Below, piece after piece: positions 1-8,600 of a DNA stretch of 64,000 nucleotides. The translations under genes and the position numbers were made by a program. Source of the DNA: Curvibacter sp. PD_MW3 (GTDB lineage Bacteria > Pseudomonadota > Gammaproteobacteria > Burkholderiales > Burkholderiaceae_C); assembly GCA_002633085.1 (NCBI GenBank), contig NSIV01000004.1, positions 124,001 through 188,000 on the forward strand. The letters run 5' to 3'. Position 1 is the stretch's first letter, and every line of letters begins with the position of its first letter. A model generated the notes under the pieces. The model ran no database searches, was not told where the DNA came from, and saw only the letters and a program-made list of their open reading frames with translations.

Positions 1-1139
1 CCATGACCTGGCCGGTGGGCCAGGGCAAATCGTTCGGCGGCATCATCAACCTGCGCACCCAGGCCATGACGGTGTTTGAATCTGGCAGCGAGCGCCGGCC
101 GCAGGACTTCGACACGGTGCCGTTGAGCGACCGCGCCACCCTGCTGCAACGCTTCGGCCACGATTTCGAGGCGGCGATGGACAGCATGGAGTTGGCCACC
201 GGTGCCTCGCCCACCTTCGACCGCGAAGCCTTCCTGGCCGGCAAGCAGACGCCGGTGTTCTTCGGCTCCGGCGTCAACAACTTCGGTGTGATGGAGGTGC
301 TGGATGCGCTGGTGGACCTGGCGCCCTCACCGGGCCCGCGCACCAGTTCGCTGCTGGTCAACAAGCAGCCAGTGGTGAAGGAAATCCAGCCCGACGACGA
401 CGCCTTCTCCGGCGTGGTGTTCAAGGTGCAGGCCAATATGGATGCCAACCACCGCGACCGCATCGCCTTCGTGCGCGTCTGCTCCGGCAAGTACACGCCG
501 GGCATGAAACTGAAGGTGCAACGCACCGCCAAGGAACTGCGCCCCACCAGCGTGGTGACCTTCATGAGCCAGCGCCGCGAAGCGGTGGAAGAGGCCTACG
601 CGGGCGACATCGTCGGCTTCACCACCCACGGCGGCGTGCAGCTGGGCGACACCATCACCGATGGCTCCATCGCCCTGCAGTACACCGGCCTGCCCTTCTT
701 CGCGCCCGAGCTGTTCATGACCGTGGTGCTGAAGAACCCGCTGCGCACCAAACAGCTGCAGCAGGGCCTGGCCCAGCTGGGGGAGGAAGGCGCGATCCAG
801 GTGTTCCGCCCCGAGATGGGCGGCAACATGCTGCTGGGCGCTGTCGGCCAGCTGCAGTTTGAAGTGGTGCAGCACCGCCTGAAGAGCGAGTACGACGCCG
901 ACGTGCGGCTGGAGGGTTGCCAGTACACCGGCGCGCGCTGGATCACGGCTGACACGCCGGCCGAGCTCAAGGCCTTCTGCGACGCCTACCCGCAGCGGCT
1001 GGCGCGCGATGCGGCCGACACGCTGGCCTACCTCTGCACCTCACCCTACGACGTGCGGCTGGCGCAGGAGCGCTTCCCCAAGATCCACTTCCACCCGCTG
1101 CGCGAGCACGCCGGGCTGTCGCTGCAAAGCGCAGGCTGA
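1..1139 (+). CDS. prfC: Peptide chain release factor 3 (RF3), 5'-truncated by window edge
   Basis: This is the C-terminal 378 codons or so of RF3, the translational GTPase that removes RF1/RF2 from the ribosome after peptide release. The frame is open to the left edge, so the P-loop and first G motifs lie outside the window. Visible are the end of the G domain (PVFFGSGVNNFGV, then a VNKQPVVKEIQPDDDAFSG linker), the beta-barrel domain II (FSGVVFKVQANMDANHRDR, VQRTAKELRP) and domain III (IQVFRPEMGG, LGAVGQLQFEVVQHRL), all characteristic of PrfC rather than EF-G. It ends 6 bases before the convergent hydrolase gene, with no obvious terminator between them. The family is about 530 residues, so roughly 150 residues are missing. 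Identity is firm. Confidence 0.95.
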   Translation, partial: MTWPVGQGKSFGGIINLRTQAMTVFESGSERRPQDFDTVPLSDRATLLQRFGHDFEAAMDSMELATGASPTFDREAFLAGKQTPVFFGSGVNNFGVMEVLDALVDLAPSPGPRTSSLLVNKQPVVKEIQPDDDAFSGVVFKVQANMDANHRDRIAFVRVCSGKYTPGMKLKVQRTAKELRPTSVVTFMSQRREAVEEAYAGDIVGFTTHGGVQLGDTITDGSIALQYTGLPFFAPELFMTVVLKNPLRTKQLQQGLAQLGEEGAIQVFRPEMGGNMLLGAVGQLQFEVVQHRLKSEYDADVRLEGCQYTGARWITADTPAELKAFCDAYPQRLARDAADTLAYLCTSPYDVRLAQERFPKIHFHPLREHAGLSLQSAG

Positions 1140-1145
1140 AAACGT

Positions 1146-2036
1146 TCAGGGGGCGGCGAAGAACGCCGCCACCTCGTGCTGAAACTGCCGATGCCCTTTT
1201 TGCAGGTGCATCATGTGGCCGGCATCGGGAATCACCACGTACTTCTTGTACGGATGGGGCAACTCGCGGAAGAAGGGCCACAGCCCCGCCAGGTCGGCCA
1301 CATCGTCGTACTGGCCGTGGATCATCATCACCGGCACCGGCAGCCGCGCGGCATCCACCATCGGCAGCTTGGTGAGCAGGTCCACTTGCGGCCCCGTGGG
1401 TGACCGGGTCTCCACCAGCGCCGCCGACCGCGCAAACGCCTCCACCACCGCAGGCTCGTTGGCCTCAGGCGGGGTCATCGAATCGAAACGCAGCTTCCAG
1501 CCGGACTCGGTGATGCGGATGTAGGGCGAGCGCTTGAAGGTCTCCAGCCGCGGGCGACGCGCCAGCAGGTCCGGGCTGTCGGCATGCATCTGCGCATAGC
1601 TGATGTAACGGACCACCTTCTGCGGATGCGCCATCACGAACATGCCACCGTACTGCGTCCCCCAGGACCAGGCCAGCAGATGGACCTGCGCCGCGCCGCG
1701 CAGGTCACGCACATAGTCGACCGCCGCATTCAGGTCGGCACTGGCCTGTTCGGTGCTCAGATGACCTTCAGGGTGCGTCGAGCTGCCAAAGCCCCGCACA
1801 TCGAGCGCGAACACGTCAAACCCCTGCCGGGCCAGAAAGTCCATCAGGCTGTAGGACGGATGGCCAGGCACCTTCAAGTCAAAACTCTCGCGGCCGGCGG
1901 TGGCCGAGCCGTGCGCCAGCATCACCACCGGCTTGCCGCCTGGCATGCCTTGGTACTTCTCCCAGACAAAAAGCCGGATGTCCCCCTGGACAACCCAATG
2001 CGACTCGCCGTGCACCGCCTGGCCTTCTGCCTGCAT
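1146..2036 (-). CDS. Alpha/beta hydrolase
   Basis: A soluble protein of 296 residues with the alpha/beta-hydrolase fold. The oxyanion strand is VVMLAHGSATAG. The nucleophile elbow is LAWSWGTQYGG, with Ser in an A-W-S-W-G context instead of canonical G-x-S-x-G. The acid is probably in MMIHGQYDDVAD and the histidine in IPDAGHMMH near the C-terminus. The FALDVRGFGSS segment is typical of the family. No signal peptide is seen. Substrate cannot be predicted; esterase, lipase or C-C hydrolase activities are all possible. It converges with prfC on the left and starts 46 bp from the divergent HAD phosphatase gene on the right, so the two start sites share a short intergenic region. Confidence 0.85.
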   Translation of the reverse strand: MQAEGQAVHGESHWVVQGDIRLFVWEKYQGMPGGKPVVMLAHGSATAGRESFDLKVPGHPSYSLMDFLARQGFDVFALDVRGFGSSTHPEGHLSTEQASADLNAAVDYVRDLRGAAQVHLLAWSWGTQYGGMFVMAHPQKVVRYISYAQMHADSPDLLARRPRLETFKRSPYIRITESGWKLRFDSMTPPEANEPAVVEAFARSAALVETRSPTGPQVDLLTKLPMVDAARLPVPVMMIHGQYDDVADLAGLWPFFRELPHPYKKYVVIPDAGHMMHLQKGHRQFQHEVAAFFAAP

Positions 2037-2082
2037 ACAACCGCCTCATGTAAAGTTGTCCAAATTCTCTCTCAATCGCGCC

Positions 2083-2928
2083 ATGCAGTCTCTGAGCCAA
2101 TGGTCCGCGGATGATCGGCGTCCGATCATCGGCGTGTTGACCGACATCGACGACACCCTGACCACCGAAGGCGCCATCACGCCCGACGCCTTGCAGGCCC
2201 TGGCCGACCTGCGGGCCGCCGGCTTGCATGTGATCCCGATCACGGGCCGCCCCGTTGGCTGGAGCGAACCGTTCGCCCTGAGTTGGCCGGTCGATGCGAT
2301 CGTGGCGGAGAACGGTGCCGTGGCACTGATTCAGCCTCGCCACCCTGCGGGAGTTTCTGGCAAAAACAGCACCCAGCCCTTGCCAGATAAGAGCCAAGCG
2401 CTATCAAAACGATACCAGCAGGATGCCGCCACCCGGGCCACCAACTTCGCCCGCATGCAGCAGGTAGCCCAGCGCGTCCTGCATGAAGTGCCCGGCACGA
2501 CGCTGGCCGAAGATTCGCCAGGCCGCGAAACCGACATTGCCGTCGACCACAGCGAGTTCACGCACTTAGGCCCCGAACAGATCACGCAGGTGGTGCAGAT
2601 CATGCAAAGCGAGGGGATGTGCGCTACCGTGAGCAGCATCCACATCAACGGCTGGTTTGGTGCGCACAACAAGCTGGAGGGCGCACGCTGGATCGTGCGC
2701 GAACTGCTGGGCCGCGAACTCGATGCTGAAATCGCCCGCTGGGTCTATGTGGGCGACTCCACCAACGACCAGCTGATGTTCCAGCACTTTCCCTTCAGCG
2801 TGGGTGTGGCCAACATCCGCCGCTTCGCGGCCGAGCTCACGCACCAGCCACGTTTCATCACGCCAAGCGAGCGCGGCGCCGGCTTTGCCGAGGTGGCACG
2901 CGCGCTGCTGGCCGTGCGCGCCGGCTGA
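2083..2928 (+). CDS. HAD-superfamily phosphatase (sucrose-/mannosylglycerate-phosphatase-like class)
   Basis: A protein of 281 residues, started at the ATG at 2083 because the DxDxT motif follows shortly (VLTDIDDTLTT, about residues 18-28). The open frame runs further upstream into the region antisense to the neighbouring hydrolase, which I discount. Motif II is in IPITGRP and motif IV is GDSTNDQLMF near residue 225. This set, with a large C2-type cap, resembles the Cof/SPP/MPGP branch of HAD phosphatases, which act on sugar phosphates. The actual substrate is unknown. Residues about 93-109 are encoded by a copy of a dispersed repeat (2361-2409), an in-frame insertion in a variable part of the protein. 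Confidence 0.8.
   Translation: MQSLSQWSADDRRPIIGVLTDIDDTLTTEGAITPDALQALADLRAAGLHVIPITGRPVGWSEPFALSWPVDAIVAENGAVALIQPRHPAGVSGKNSTQPLPDKSQALSKRYQQDAATRATNFARMQQVAQRVLHEVPGTTLAEDSPGRETDIAVDHSEFTHLGPEQITQVVQIMQSEGMCATVSSIHINGWFGAHNKLEGARWIVRELLGRELDAEIARWVYVGDSTNDQLMFQHFPFSVGVANIRRFAAELTHQPRFITPSERGAGFAEVARALLAVRAG
2361..2409 (-). repeat. Dispersed GATAGC-type repeat inside the HAD phosphatase gene
   Basis: On the minus strand this stretch starts TTTTGATAGC and continues with GCTTGGC, TTATCTGG, CAAGGGCTGG and TTTTTG. The same succession of blocks occurs at 25476-25523 and, in variant form, at 49344-49403 and 21663-21727. It is read through in frame by the host gene. Confidence 0.6.
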
Positions 2929-2957
2929 ATCACAGCCGGCCGGCTCACTCGTGCCGC

Positions 2958-4142
2958 CTAGTGCAGATCACCCAGGACGCCGCGCAGCAAAGCCAGCCCC
3001 TGCGCCACCTCCTGCGCACGGGTGTTGAGTGCCGGCATGAAGCGCAGGCAGTGCGCGCGCGGCGCATTGAGCAGCAGCCCGCGCTCACGCGCCAAGGTGA
3101 CCACCTGCGCGGCACGGTCATGCCCCAACTCCAACGCCAGCAGCAGGCCATGTCCGCGTACCTCTCCCAGGCCAAACTCGCGGGACAGACTGCGCAACCC
3201 GTCTGCCAGTTGTGCACCCACCTGGCGTGAGGCGTCCAGAAAACCCTCCGCCAGCAAACTGTGCATGACGGCCACGCCGGCGGCGCACATGAGCGGGTTG
3301 CCGCAAAAGGTGCCGCCCTGCTCGCCGGGCGCGAAGCAGGCGCAGGCCGTCTTGGCCAGCAGCGCCGAAAGCGGCGCGCCGCCGCCCAGCCCCTTGCCCA
3401 GGGTCATGATGTCGGGCTCCACCCCATACTGCTCGTAGGCAAACAGCGTGCCGGTGCGGCCGCAACCGGTCTGCACCTCGTCGGCGATCAGCAGCAGGCC
3501 ATGGGCATCGCACAGCGCACGCAAGCCCTGGAAAAAGGCCGCATCGGCCGGCATGACACCGGCCTCGCCCTGCACCGGCTCGAGCATGACCGCGACCGTC
3601 TTTTCATTGATCAGCGCGCGCACCGATGCCAGATCGTTCCAAACCGCCTTGGGGAAACCCGGCACCTGCGGTGCAAACATCGTGTCCCAGCCCGGCTTGC
3701 CGCTGGCGGACATGGTGGCCAGGGTGCGGCCGTGAAAGCCGTTGATGAAGGTGATGATCTCGAACGCGCCCTGCTTGTGCAGCTGGCCCCACTTGCGTGC
3801 CAGCTTGATGGCGCCCTCGTTGGCCTCGGCGCCCGAGCTGGCAAAGAACACCTGGTCAAAGCAGCTGTGCTGCGTCAGCAAGGTAGCCAGTTCCATGGCC
3901 GGCTCGTTGTAGAAGGCCGGGCTCGGATTGATCAACGTGCGGGCCTGGTGGCACAGCGCCTGCGCCACGGCGGCCGGCGCGTGCCCCAGGCAATTGACGG
4001 CCCAACCCTGCACCCAGTCCAGATAACGGCGGCCCTGCCGATCGAACAGGTACGCGCCCTCGCCGCGCACGAAAACAAGTTCCGGGCGCGGGGTGATCGG
4101 CATCAGGCTGCTGGTGTTGAACGGGGCGGCAGTCTCGGGCAT
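2958..4142 (-). CDS. argD: Acetylornithine-type class-III aminotransferase
   Basis: A PLP-dependent enzyme of 394 residues. ArgD converts N-acetylglutamate semialdehyde and glutamate to N-acetylornithine and 2-oxoglutarate in arginine synthesis. Visible motifs are [17 protein letters not shown] (cofactor phosphate binding), [30 protein letters not shown] (the Asp that pairs with the pyridine nitrogen) and TLGKGLGGG with the Schiff-base lysine near residue 247. Length fits the ArgD family. The closest alternatives are succinylornithine or other omega-amino-acid transaminases, which share all these motifs. No other arg genes lie nearby. A strong terminator sits 25 bases upstream of its start on the same strand, so expression depends on readthrough or on attenuation. 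Confidence 0.85.
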   Translation of the reverse strand: MPETAAPFNTSSLMPITPRPELVFVRGEGAYLFDRQGRRYLDWVQGWAVNCLGHAPAAVAQALCHQARTLINPSPAFYNEPAMELATLLTQHSCFDQVFFASSGAEANEGAIKLARKWGQLHKQGAFEIITFINGFHGRTLATMSASGKPGWDTMFAPQVPGFPKAVWNDLASVRALINEKTVAVMLEPVQGEAGVMPADAAFFQGLRALCDAHGLLLIADEVQTGCGRTGTLFAYEQYGVEPDIMTLGKGLGGGAPLSALLAKTACACFAPGEQGGTFCGNPLMCAAGVAVMHSLLAEGFLDASRQVGAQLADGLRSLSREFGLGEVRGHGLLLALELGHDRAAQVVTLARERGLLLNAPRAHCLRFMPALNTRAQEVAQGLALLRGVLGDLH

Positions 4143-4164
4143 ATCGAACCTCTTTCTGTGGAGT

Positions 4165-4332
4165 ACAAAAACAAAAAGGCCACGGGGGTGAGCCGTGGCC
4201 TGGTCGGAAAAACTGAAGAGATCAGTTCAGGTGATTACATTTTCTTCAACCCATTTCCGCGCACGCCCACAGCCCGCCCGACATGCGTCGGGCGTTCATG
4301 GAGCGTCGGGAGGATTGGCGGGAAATGATCAC
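4165..4332 (-). ncRNA. Candidate structured small RNA or argD leader (about 168 nt)
   Basis: The stretch between the HD-GYP stop codon and argD has a promoter-like sequence, a highly structured body and a strong terminator, but no convincing ORF. Reading the minus strand, CATTTCC-CGC pairs with GCG-CGGAAATG, ACGC-CCA pairs with TGGGCGT, and GCCCGAC-GCAT-GTCGGGC forms a 7-bp stem with a four-base loop. Together they make one long hairpin of roughly 90 nt. The asymmetric internal loop holds UCCUCCC, complementary to Shine-Dalgarno sequences. I do not recognise an Rfam family. It could be a free small RNA or a cis-acting attenuator of argD. The transcript start is inferred from the promoter position. 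Confidence 0.5.
4167..4200 (-). terminator. Rho-independent terminator upstream of argD
   Basis: On the minus strand an 8-bp perfect stem (GGCCACGG at 4200-4193 with CCGTGGCC at 4185-4178), a 7-nt loop, then a T-rich run TTTTTGTTTT. It reads in the argD direction but lies before argD, so it ends an upstream transcript or acts as an attenuator. Confidence 0.85.
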
Positions 4333-4338
4333 AGGCAA

Positions 4339-4367
4339 ATACTAAGTCGTCCGGCGTCGAACGTCAA
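4339..4367 (-). promoter_or_regulatory. Sigma70-like promoter for the candidate small RNA
   Basis: On the minus strand TTGACG (4367-4362), a 17-nt spacer, then TAGTAT (4344-4339). This is close to consensus with ideal spacing, and lies immediately after the HD-GYP stop codon. The predicted start is near 4332. Confidence 0.6.
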
Positions 4368-4384
4368 CGCATCGATCTTGGACG

Positions 4385-5509
4385 CTAGTCGTAGAGCTGG
4401 TCGGCCGACACCTGGACGGTGATGGCCTTGTCAGCCAGCGGCCCCACAATCGCACGCCCGGGCTGGGAGGTATCCCGCTGCACAGGGCGCCCCAAGGGTT
4501 CGCCATGGGGATTCGTCAGGGCCACCACCAGCGGATCCTTGAGCGTGAGCCCACGCCGCGTCACCACCGCAGATTCACCACTGGCCAGCTTGACGAAGCA
4601 CCCCGGCGGGTAAATGCCGCACTCCTTGATCAGCGCCGCTGCGAGCGGATTGCCGCCGCTTTGCGCGTACAGGTCCTTGGCCGCCTGGTGCGCCGGCTGC
4701 TTGTCGCGTCCGGCACGCGGGCTGTATTTGGCGGTGAAGTTGTCGATGAAACGGATCAGCTGCGACAGCTCGCCTGGGGTCTGCACCTGCTTCGGGTAAC
4801 CGCTGCCACCCGGGCATTCATGGTGCTGCTCCACCGCCAGCAGCCATTCCTCATCCTGCAGCCCGTTGGCGCGCAGCAACGACGCAGAGACCAGCGGATG
4901 GGCATCGATTTCCTGGCGCTGCTGCGGTGTCGGGGGTGTCCGCTGCATCGCCAGCTTGGCTTGCAGGCTGGCCATGCCCAGATTCATGGTCAGGGCGGCA
5001 CCGATCAGGCTCAGGCGCCGATTGTCTGACCACCCCAGGCGCCGGCTGACCAAGTGGCACAGGACGGCCACATGCAGCGAATGCGCCTCCGGGTAACGCT
5101 GAGTCTGGCTGTAGTCATGACGCACGATCAGGAAAATCATCTGATCGGTACACGATTCCGGGCAGCCGGCAATCCGCACCACCATCTCGCGTACTTGTTT
5201 GAGGAACTGTGGATCAGCGGGGGTCTGCAGCAGCAGCCCCAGCCTGCGCAGCAACGCCTCCCAACGGACGGAGAAACGTTCCGCGGGTCGCTCAATGGCG
5301 TCAGACTCCCGGGCGGGCGGCACATACCGCTTGACCTCCTCGGTGTCGACAAACATGCCGCGGTTGAGCAAATCCAACAGCTTGGACTGCTCATGCAGCA
5401 CCAGCCCCTTGGCCAGCAGCAGGCGGCCAGCAGCATCGCGCACACCGAACGGCAGCGGCACCCCCGGCCGCAGTATCTGGAATACCTGATCCAGCGAAAT
5501 CATCTGCAT
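4385..5509 (-). CDS. Degenerate HD-GYP domain protein
   Basis: A protein of 374 residues with an N-terminal segment typical of HD-GYP c-di-GMP phosphodiesterases (LLLAKGLVLHEQSKLLDLLNRGMFV) and a C-terminal HD-GYP-like domain. The first His survives (EAHSLHVAVLCHLV), as do IDAHPLVSASLL and HHECPGGSGYP. The metal-binding HD-x-GK motif, normally LLHDIGK, is replaced by ALTMNLGM. The protein should therefore be catalytically impaired and may act as a c-di-GMP binding or partner-docking protein. The region after GYP (DNFTAKYSPRAGRD) is near normal. It starts at ATG 5509, 110 bases after uvrA ends on the same strand. Confidence 0.8.
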   Translation of the reverse strand: MQMISLDQVFQILRPGVPLPFGVRDAAGRLLLAKGLVLHEQSKLLDLLNRGMFVDTEEVKRYVPPARESDAIERPAERFSVRWEALLRRLGLLLQTPADPQFLKQVREMVVRIAGCPESCTDQMIFLIVRHDYSQTQRYPEAHSLHVAVLCHLVSRRLGWSDNRRLSLIGAALTMNLGMASLQAKLAMQRTPPTPQQRQEIDAHPLVSASLLRANGLQDEEWLLAVEQHHECPGGSGYPKQVQTPGELSQLIRFIDNFTAKYSPRAGRDKQPAHQAAKDLYAQSGGNPLAAALIKECGIYPPGCFVKLASGESAVVTRRGLTLKDPLVVALTNPHGEPLGRPVQRDTSQPGRAIVGPLADKAITVQVSADQLYD

Positions 5510-5586
5510 AGTTATTTTTTTGGCTCAAGGCCCCTTCCCTACGAGATTTATAGCAGGATTTGATTTCCTCTTGAAGTCCCTCTCGA

Positions 5587-5616
5587 ATTTGCTATCAAAT
5601 CAGTAGCGTTAGACGC
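5587..5616. repeat. Partial GATAGC-type repeat downstream of uvrA
   Basis: The sequence TTTGCTATCAAATCAG followed by TAGCG and GACGC lies in the 109-base gap between the uvrA stop codon and the HD-GYP gene. It shares only the GATAGC-containing end of the dispersed repeat, so assignment is tentative. Confidence 0.35.
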
Positions 5617-5618
5617 AT

Positions 5619-8600
5619 CTACCGCGCCAGCACCGGCGCCAGTGCCAGTCCGGTGTGGGTACCCTGTCGCACCACCGCCTCCGGTGTCGCTGCGGCGGCA
5701 ATGCGCCCGCCGTCCTTGCCGCCGTCCGGGCCCAGATCGATGATCCAGTCAGCCTCGGCGATGACGTCGAGGTCATGTTCGATCACCACCACGCTGTGGC
5801 CGCCGTCCACCAGCCGATGCAGCACGCGGATCAGCTTGTCCACGTCGGCCATGTGCAGGCCCACCGTGGGCTCGTCCAGCACATAAAGCGTGTGCGGCGC
5901 CTTCTGCCCGCGCCGGCCCACCTCGTCACGCACCTTGGTGAGTTCCGTCACCAGCTTGATGCGCTGCGCCTCGCCGCCGCTGAGCGTGGGCGAAGGCTGC
6001 CCCAGCGTCAGGTAACCCAGACCGACATCCTTCAGCAGCTGCAGGGGGTGCGCGATGGAAGGCATGGCGGCGAAGAACTCGACGGCTTCGTCCACCTCCA
6101 TCTGCAGCACATCGCCCACGCTTTTGCCGCGCCAGGTCACGGCCAGCGTCTCGGGGTTGAAGCGCGCACCGCGGCAGGTTTCGCACAGCACCTTCACATC
6201 GGGCAGGAAGCTCATCTCGATGGTGCGCACCCCCTGGCCTTCGCAACTCGGGCAGCGGCCCTCACCGGTGTTGAAGGAGAAGCGCCCGGCCGCATAGCCG
6301 CGCGCCTTGGCTTCCAGCGTCTCGGCAAACAGCTTGCGGATGGTGTCCCAGAAACCAATGTAGGTAGCCGGGCAGGAGCGCGGCGTCTTGCCGATCGGTG
6401 TCTGGTCGACTTCGAGCACGCGGTCAACGGTCTCAAAGCCGCTGACCGATTCGCAGCCGCTCCAGACTAACGCCTCCCCCGCAGCCAGCGCATCGCGCCC
6501 GGCCTTGGTGGCGCGTTTGGCCACCGCCGCCTGCACATTGCTCAGCAGCACATCGCGTGCCAGCGTCGATTTACCCGAGCCACTGACGCCAGTGACAGCC
6601 ACCAGGCGCTTGAGCGGAATGCTGGCGCTGATGTTCTGCAGGTTGTGCAGCTTCGCGCCGTGCACGGTCAGCCAGGGCTGCTCACTGTCGGCAACGTTGC
6701 GACGCGCCTGCAACGGGTGCTTCATGGCGTGCAGCAGGTAACGCCCGGTCTGCGAGTCGCCCGCGCCGGTGATGTCGTTCACGCTGCCTTCGGCGACCAG
6801 ACGACCGCCGCGCTTGCCGGCGCTCGGCCCGATGTCGATGATGTGATCGGCACGGCGGATGGTGTCCTCGTCGTGTTCCACCACCACCAGCGTGTTGCCC
6901 TTGTCGCTCAGGGTTTGCAGGGCATTGAGCAGGATCTGGTTGTCGCGCGCATGCAGGCCGATGGTTGGCTCGTCCAGCACGTAACACACGCCCTGCAGGT
7001 TGCTACCCAATTGCGCGGCCAGGCGGATGCGCTGCGCCTCGCCGCCCGACAGTGTGGGCGCGCCACGGTCCAGCGTCAGGTAACCCAGCCCCACCTGCTC
7101 CAGGAATTCAAGCCGGCTCCGGATTTCGGGAATCAGGTCGCGCGCGATATCGCTTTCACGTTGGGTCATGCGGCCTGACAGCGCCAGCGCCTGCACCCAG
7201 GCCCGGATGTCGCTCACGCTCAGCCGCGCGATTTCGGTGATGCCGACACCGTTGAACTTCACCGCACGGGCGGTCGCATTCAGACGGGTGCCTTCGCAGC
7301 TCGGGCAGGCGACATCGGCCACGTCCTCCACCTCGGGCTCGGCAAAGGTCTGCTCGCGCCCCTTGTCCTTATCGTCGCGCACCGAGTCATCGAGCAGCTT
7401 GCGCTGCTCCTTGCTGAGTTTGACGCCGGTGCCGACACAGTCCGGGCACCAGCCATGCTTGCTGTTGTAGGAGAACAGACGCGGGTCGAGCTCGGCATAC
7501 GAGGTGGCGCACACCGGGCAGGCGCGCTTGGTGGAGAACACATCGAGCCGGCCGATACCCGCCGTTGGCGCCTGGTTCTTCATCGCCTCTCGCAGGCCAT
7601 CGAGCCCGCTCAGCACATGCAGCACACCCTTGCCGTGCTCCAGCGCTGTCGTCAGCGCCTGGCGCAACTGGGTTTCGTTGTCCGGCAGCACGTCGAGGCT
7701 GGCCACTGGCAGCTCGATGGTGTGCTCCTTGAAACGGTCGATGCGCGGGAAGCCCGTGGTCGGCAGGAAGTTGCCGTCGACCCGCAGGTGGGTGTAGCCA
7801 CGCGGCCGCGCCCAGTCGGCCAGCTCGGTGTAGACGCCCTTGCGATTCAGCACCAGGGGGGCCAGCAGGCCGATGTGCTGGCCACGGAAACTCTTCATCA
7901 GCTGCGCCACGATGCTCTCGGGCGTCTGCGGCGCCACCGCGGCATCATCGTGAATACAGTGCTGCACACCCAGCTTGACAAACAACAGGCGCAGGAAGTG
8001 CCAGACCTCGGTGGTGGTGCCCACCGTGCTCTTGCGCCCGCCACGCGACAGGCGCTGCTCGATCGCCACCGTGGGCGGAATGCCGTAGACCGCATCGACC
8101 TCGGGCCGGCCGGCCGGCTGCACGATGCTGCGGGCATAGGCGTTGAGCGATTCGAGGTAACGGCGCTGGCCTTCGTTGAACAGGATGTCGAACGCCAGCG
8201 TGGACTTGCCCGAGCCCGACACCCCTGTGATGACATTGAATTTGCCGCGCGGAATGTTGACGCTCAAGCTCTTGAGGTTGTGCTCCTTGGCGTTGACGAT
8301 CTGGATCGCGTCCAGCGTTTCCTGCACCGGGCGAATCCGTCGCGGCAGGGGGGTGAAAGCCTGCGGCATGAAGCGCACAGCGCCTTCCTGGGCTTCATGC
8401 ACCTCGCCCATGGCCAGCGCGTACTCACGCAGCGCACGGCCGGTATGTGACGTTGGATGTTGGCGCACCTCTTCCGGCGTGCCGACCGCCACCACCTCGC
8501 CGCCAGCGTCGCCGCCTTCGGGGCCAAGGTCGATCAGCCAGTCACTGGCGCGCATCACGTCGAGGTTGTGCTCGATCACCAGCAGCGAGTGGCCGGCATC

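Noticed and set aside
2936-2945. GCCGGCCGGC palindrome between the HAD and argD genes as a terminator.
   Set aside because: No T run follows on either strand.
4165-4332. Considered as 6S RNA or a known riboswitch class.
   Set aside because: The conserved central bubble of 6S is not evident, and no known aptamer core (TPP, glycine, guanidine, SAM/SAH) could be matched; left as an unclassified candidate.
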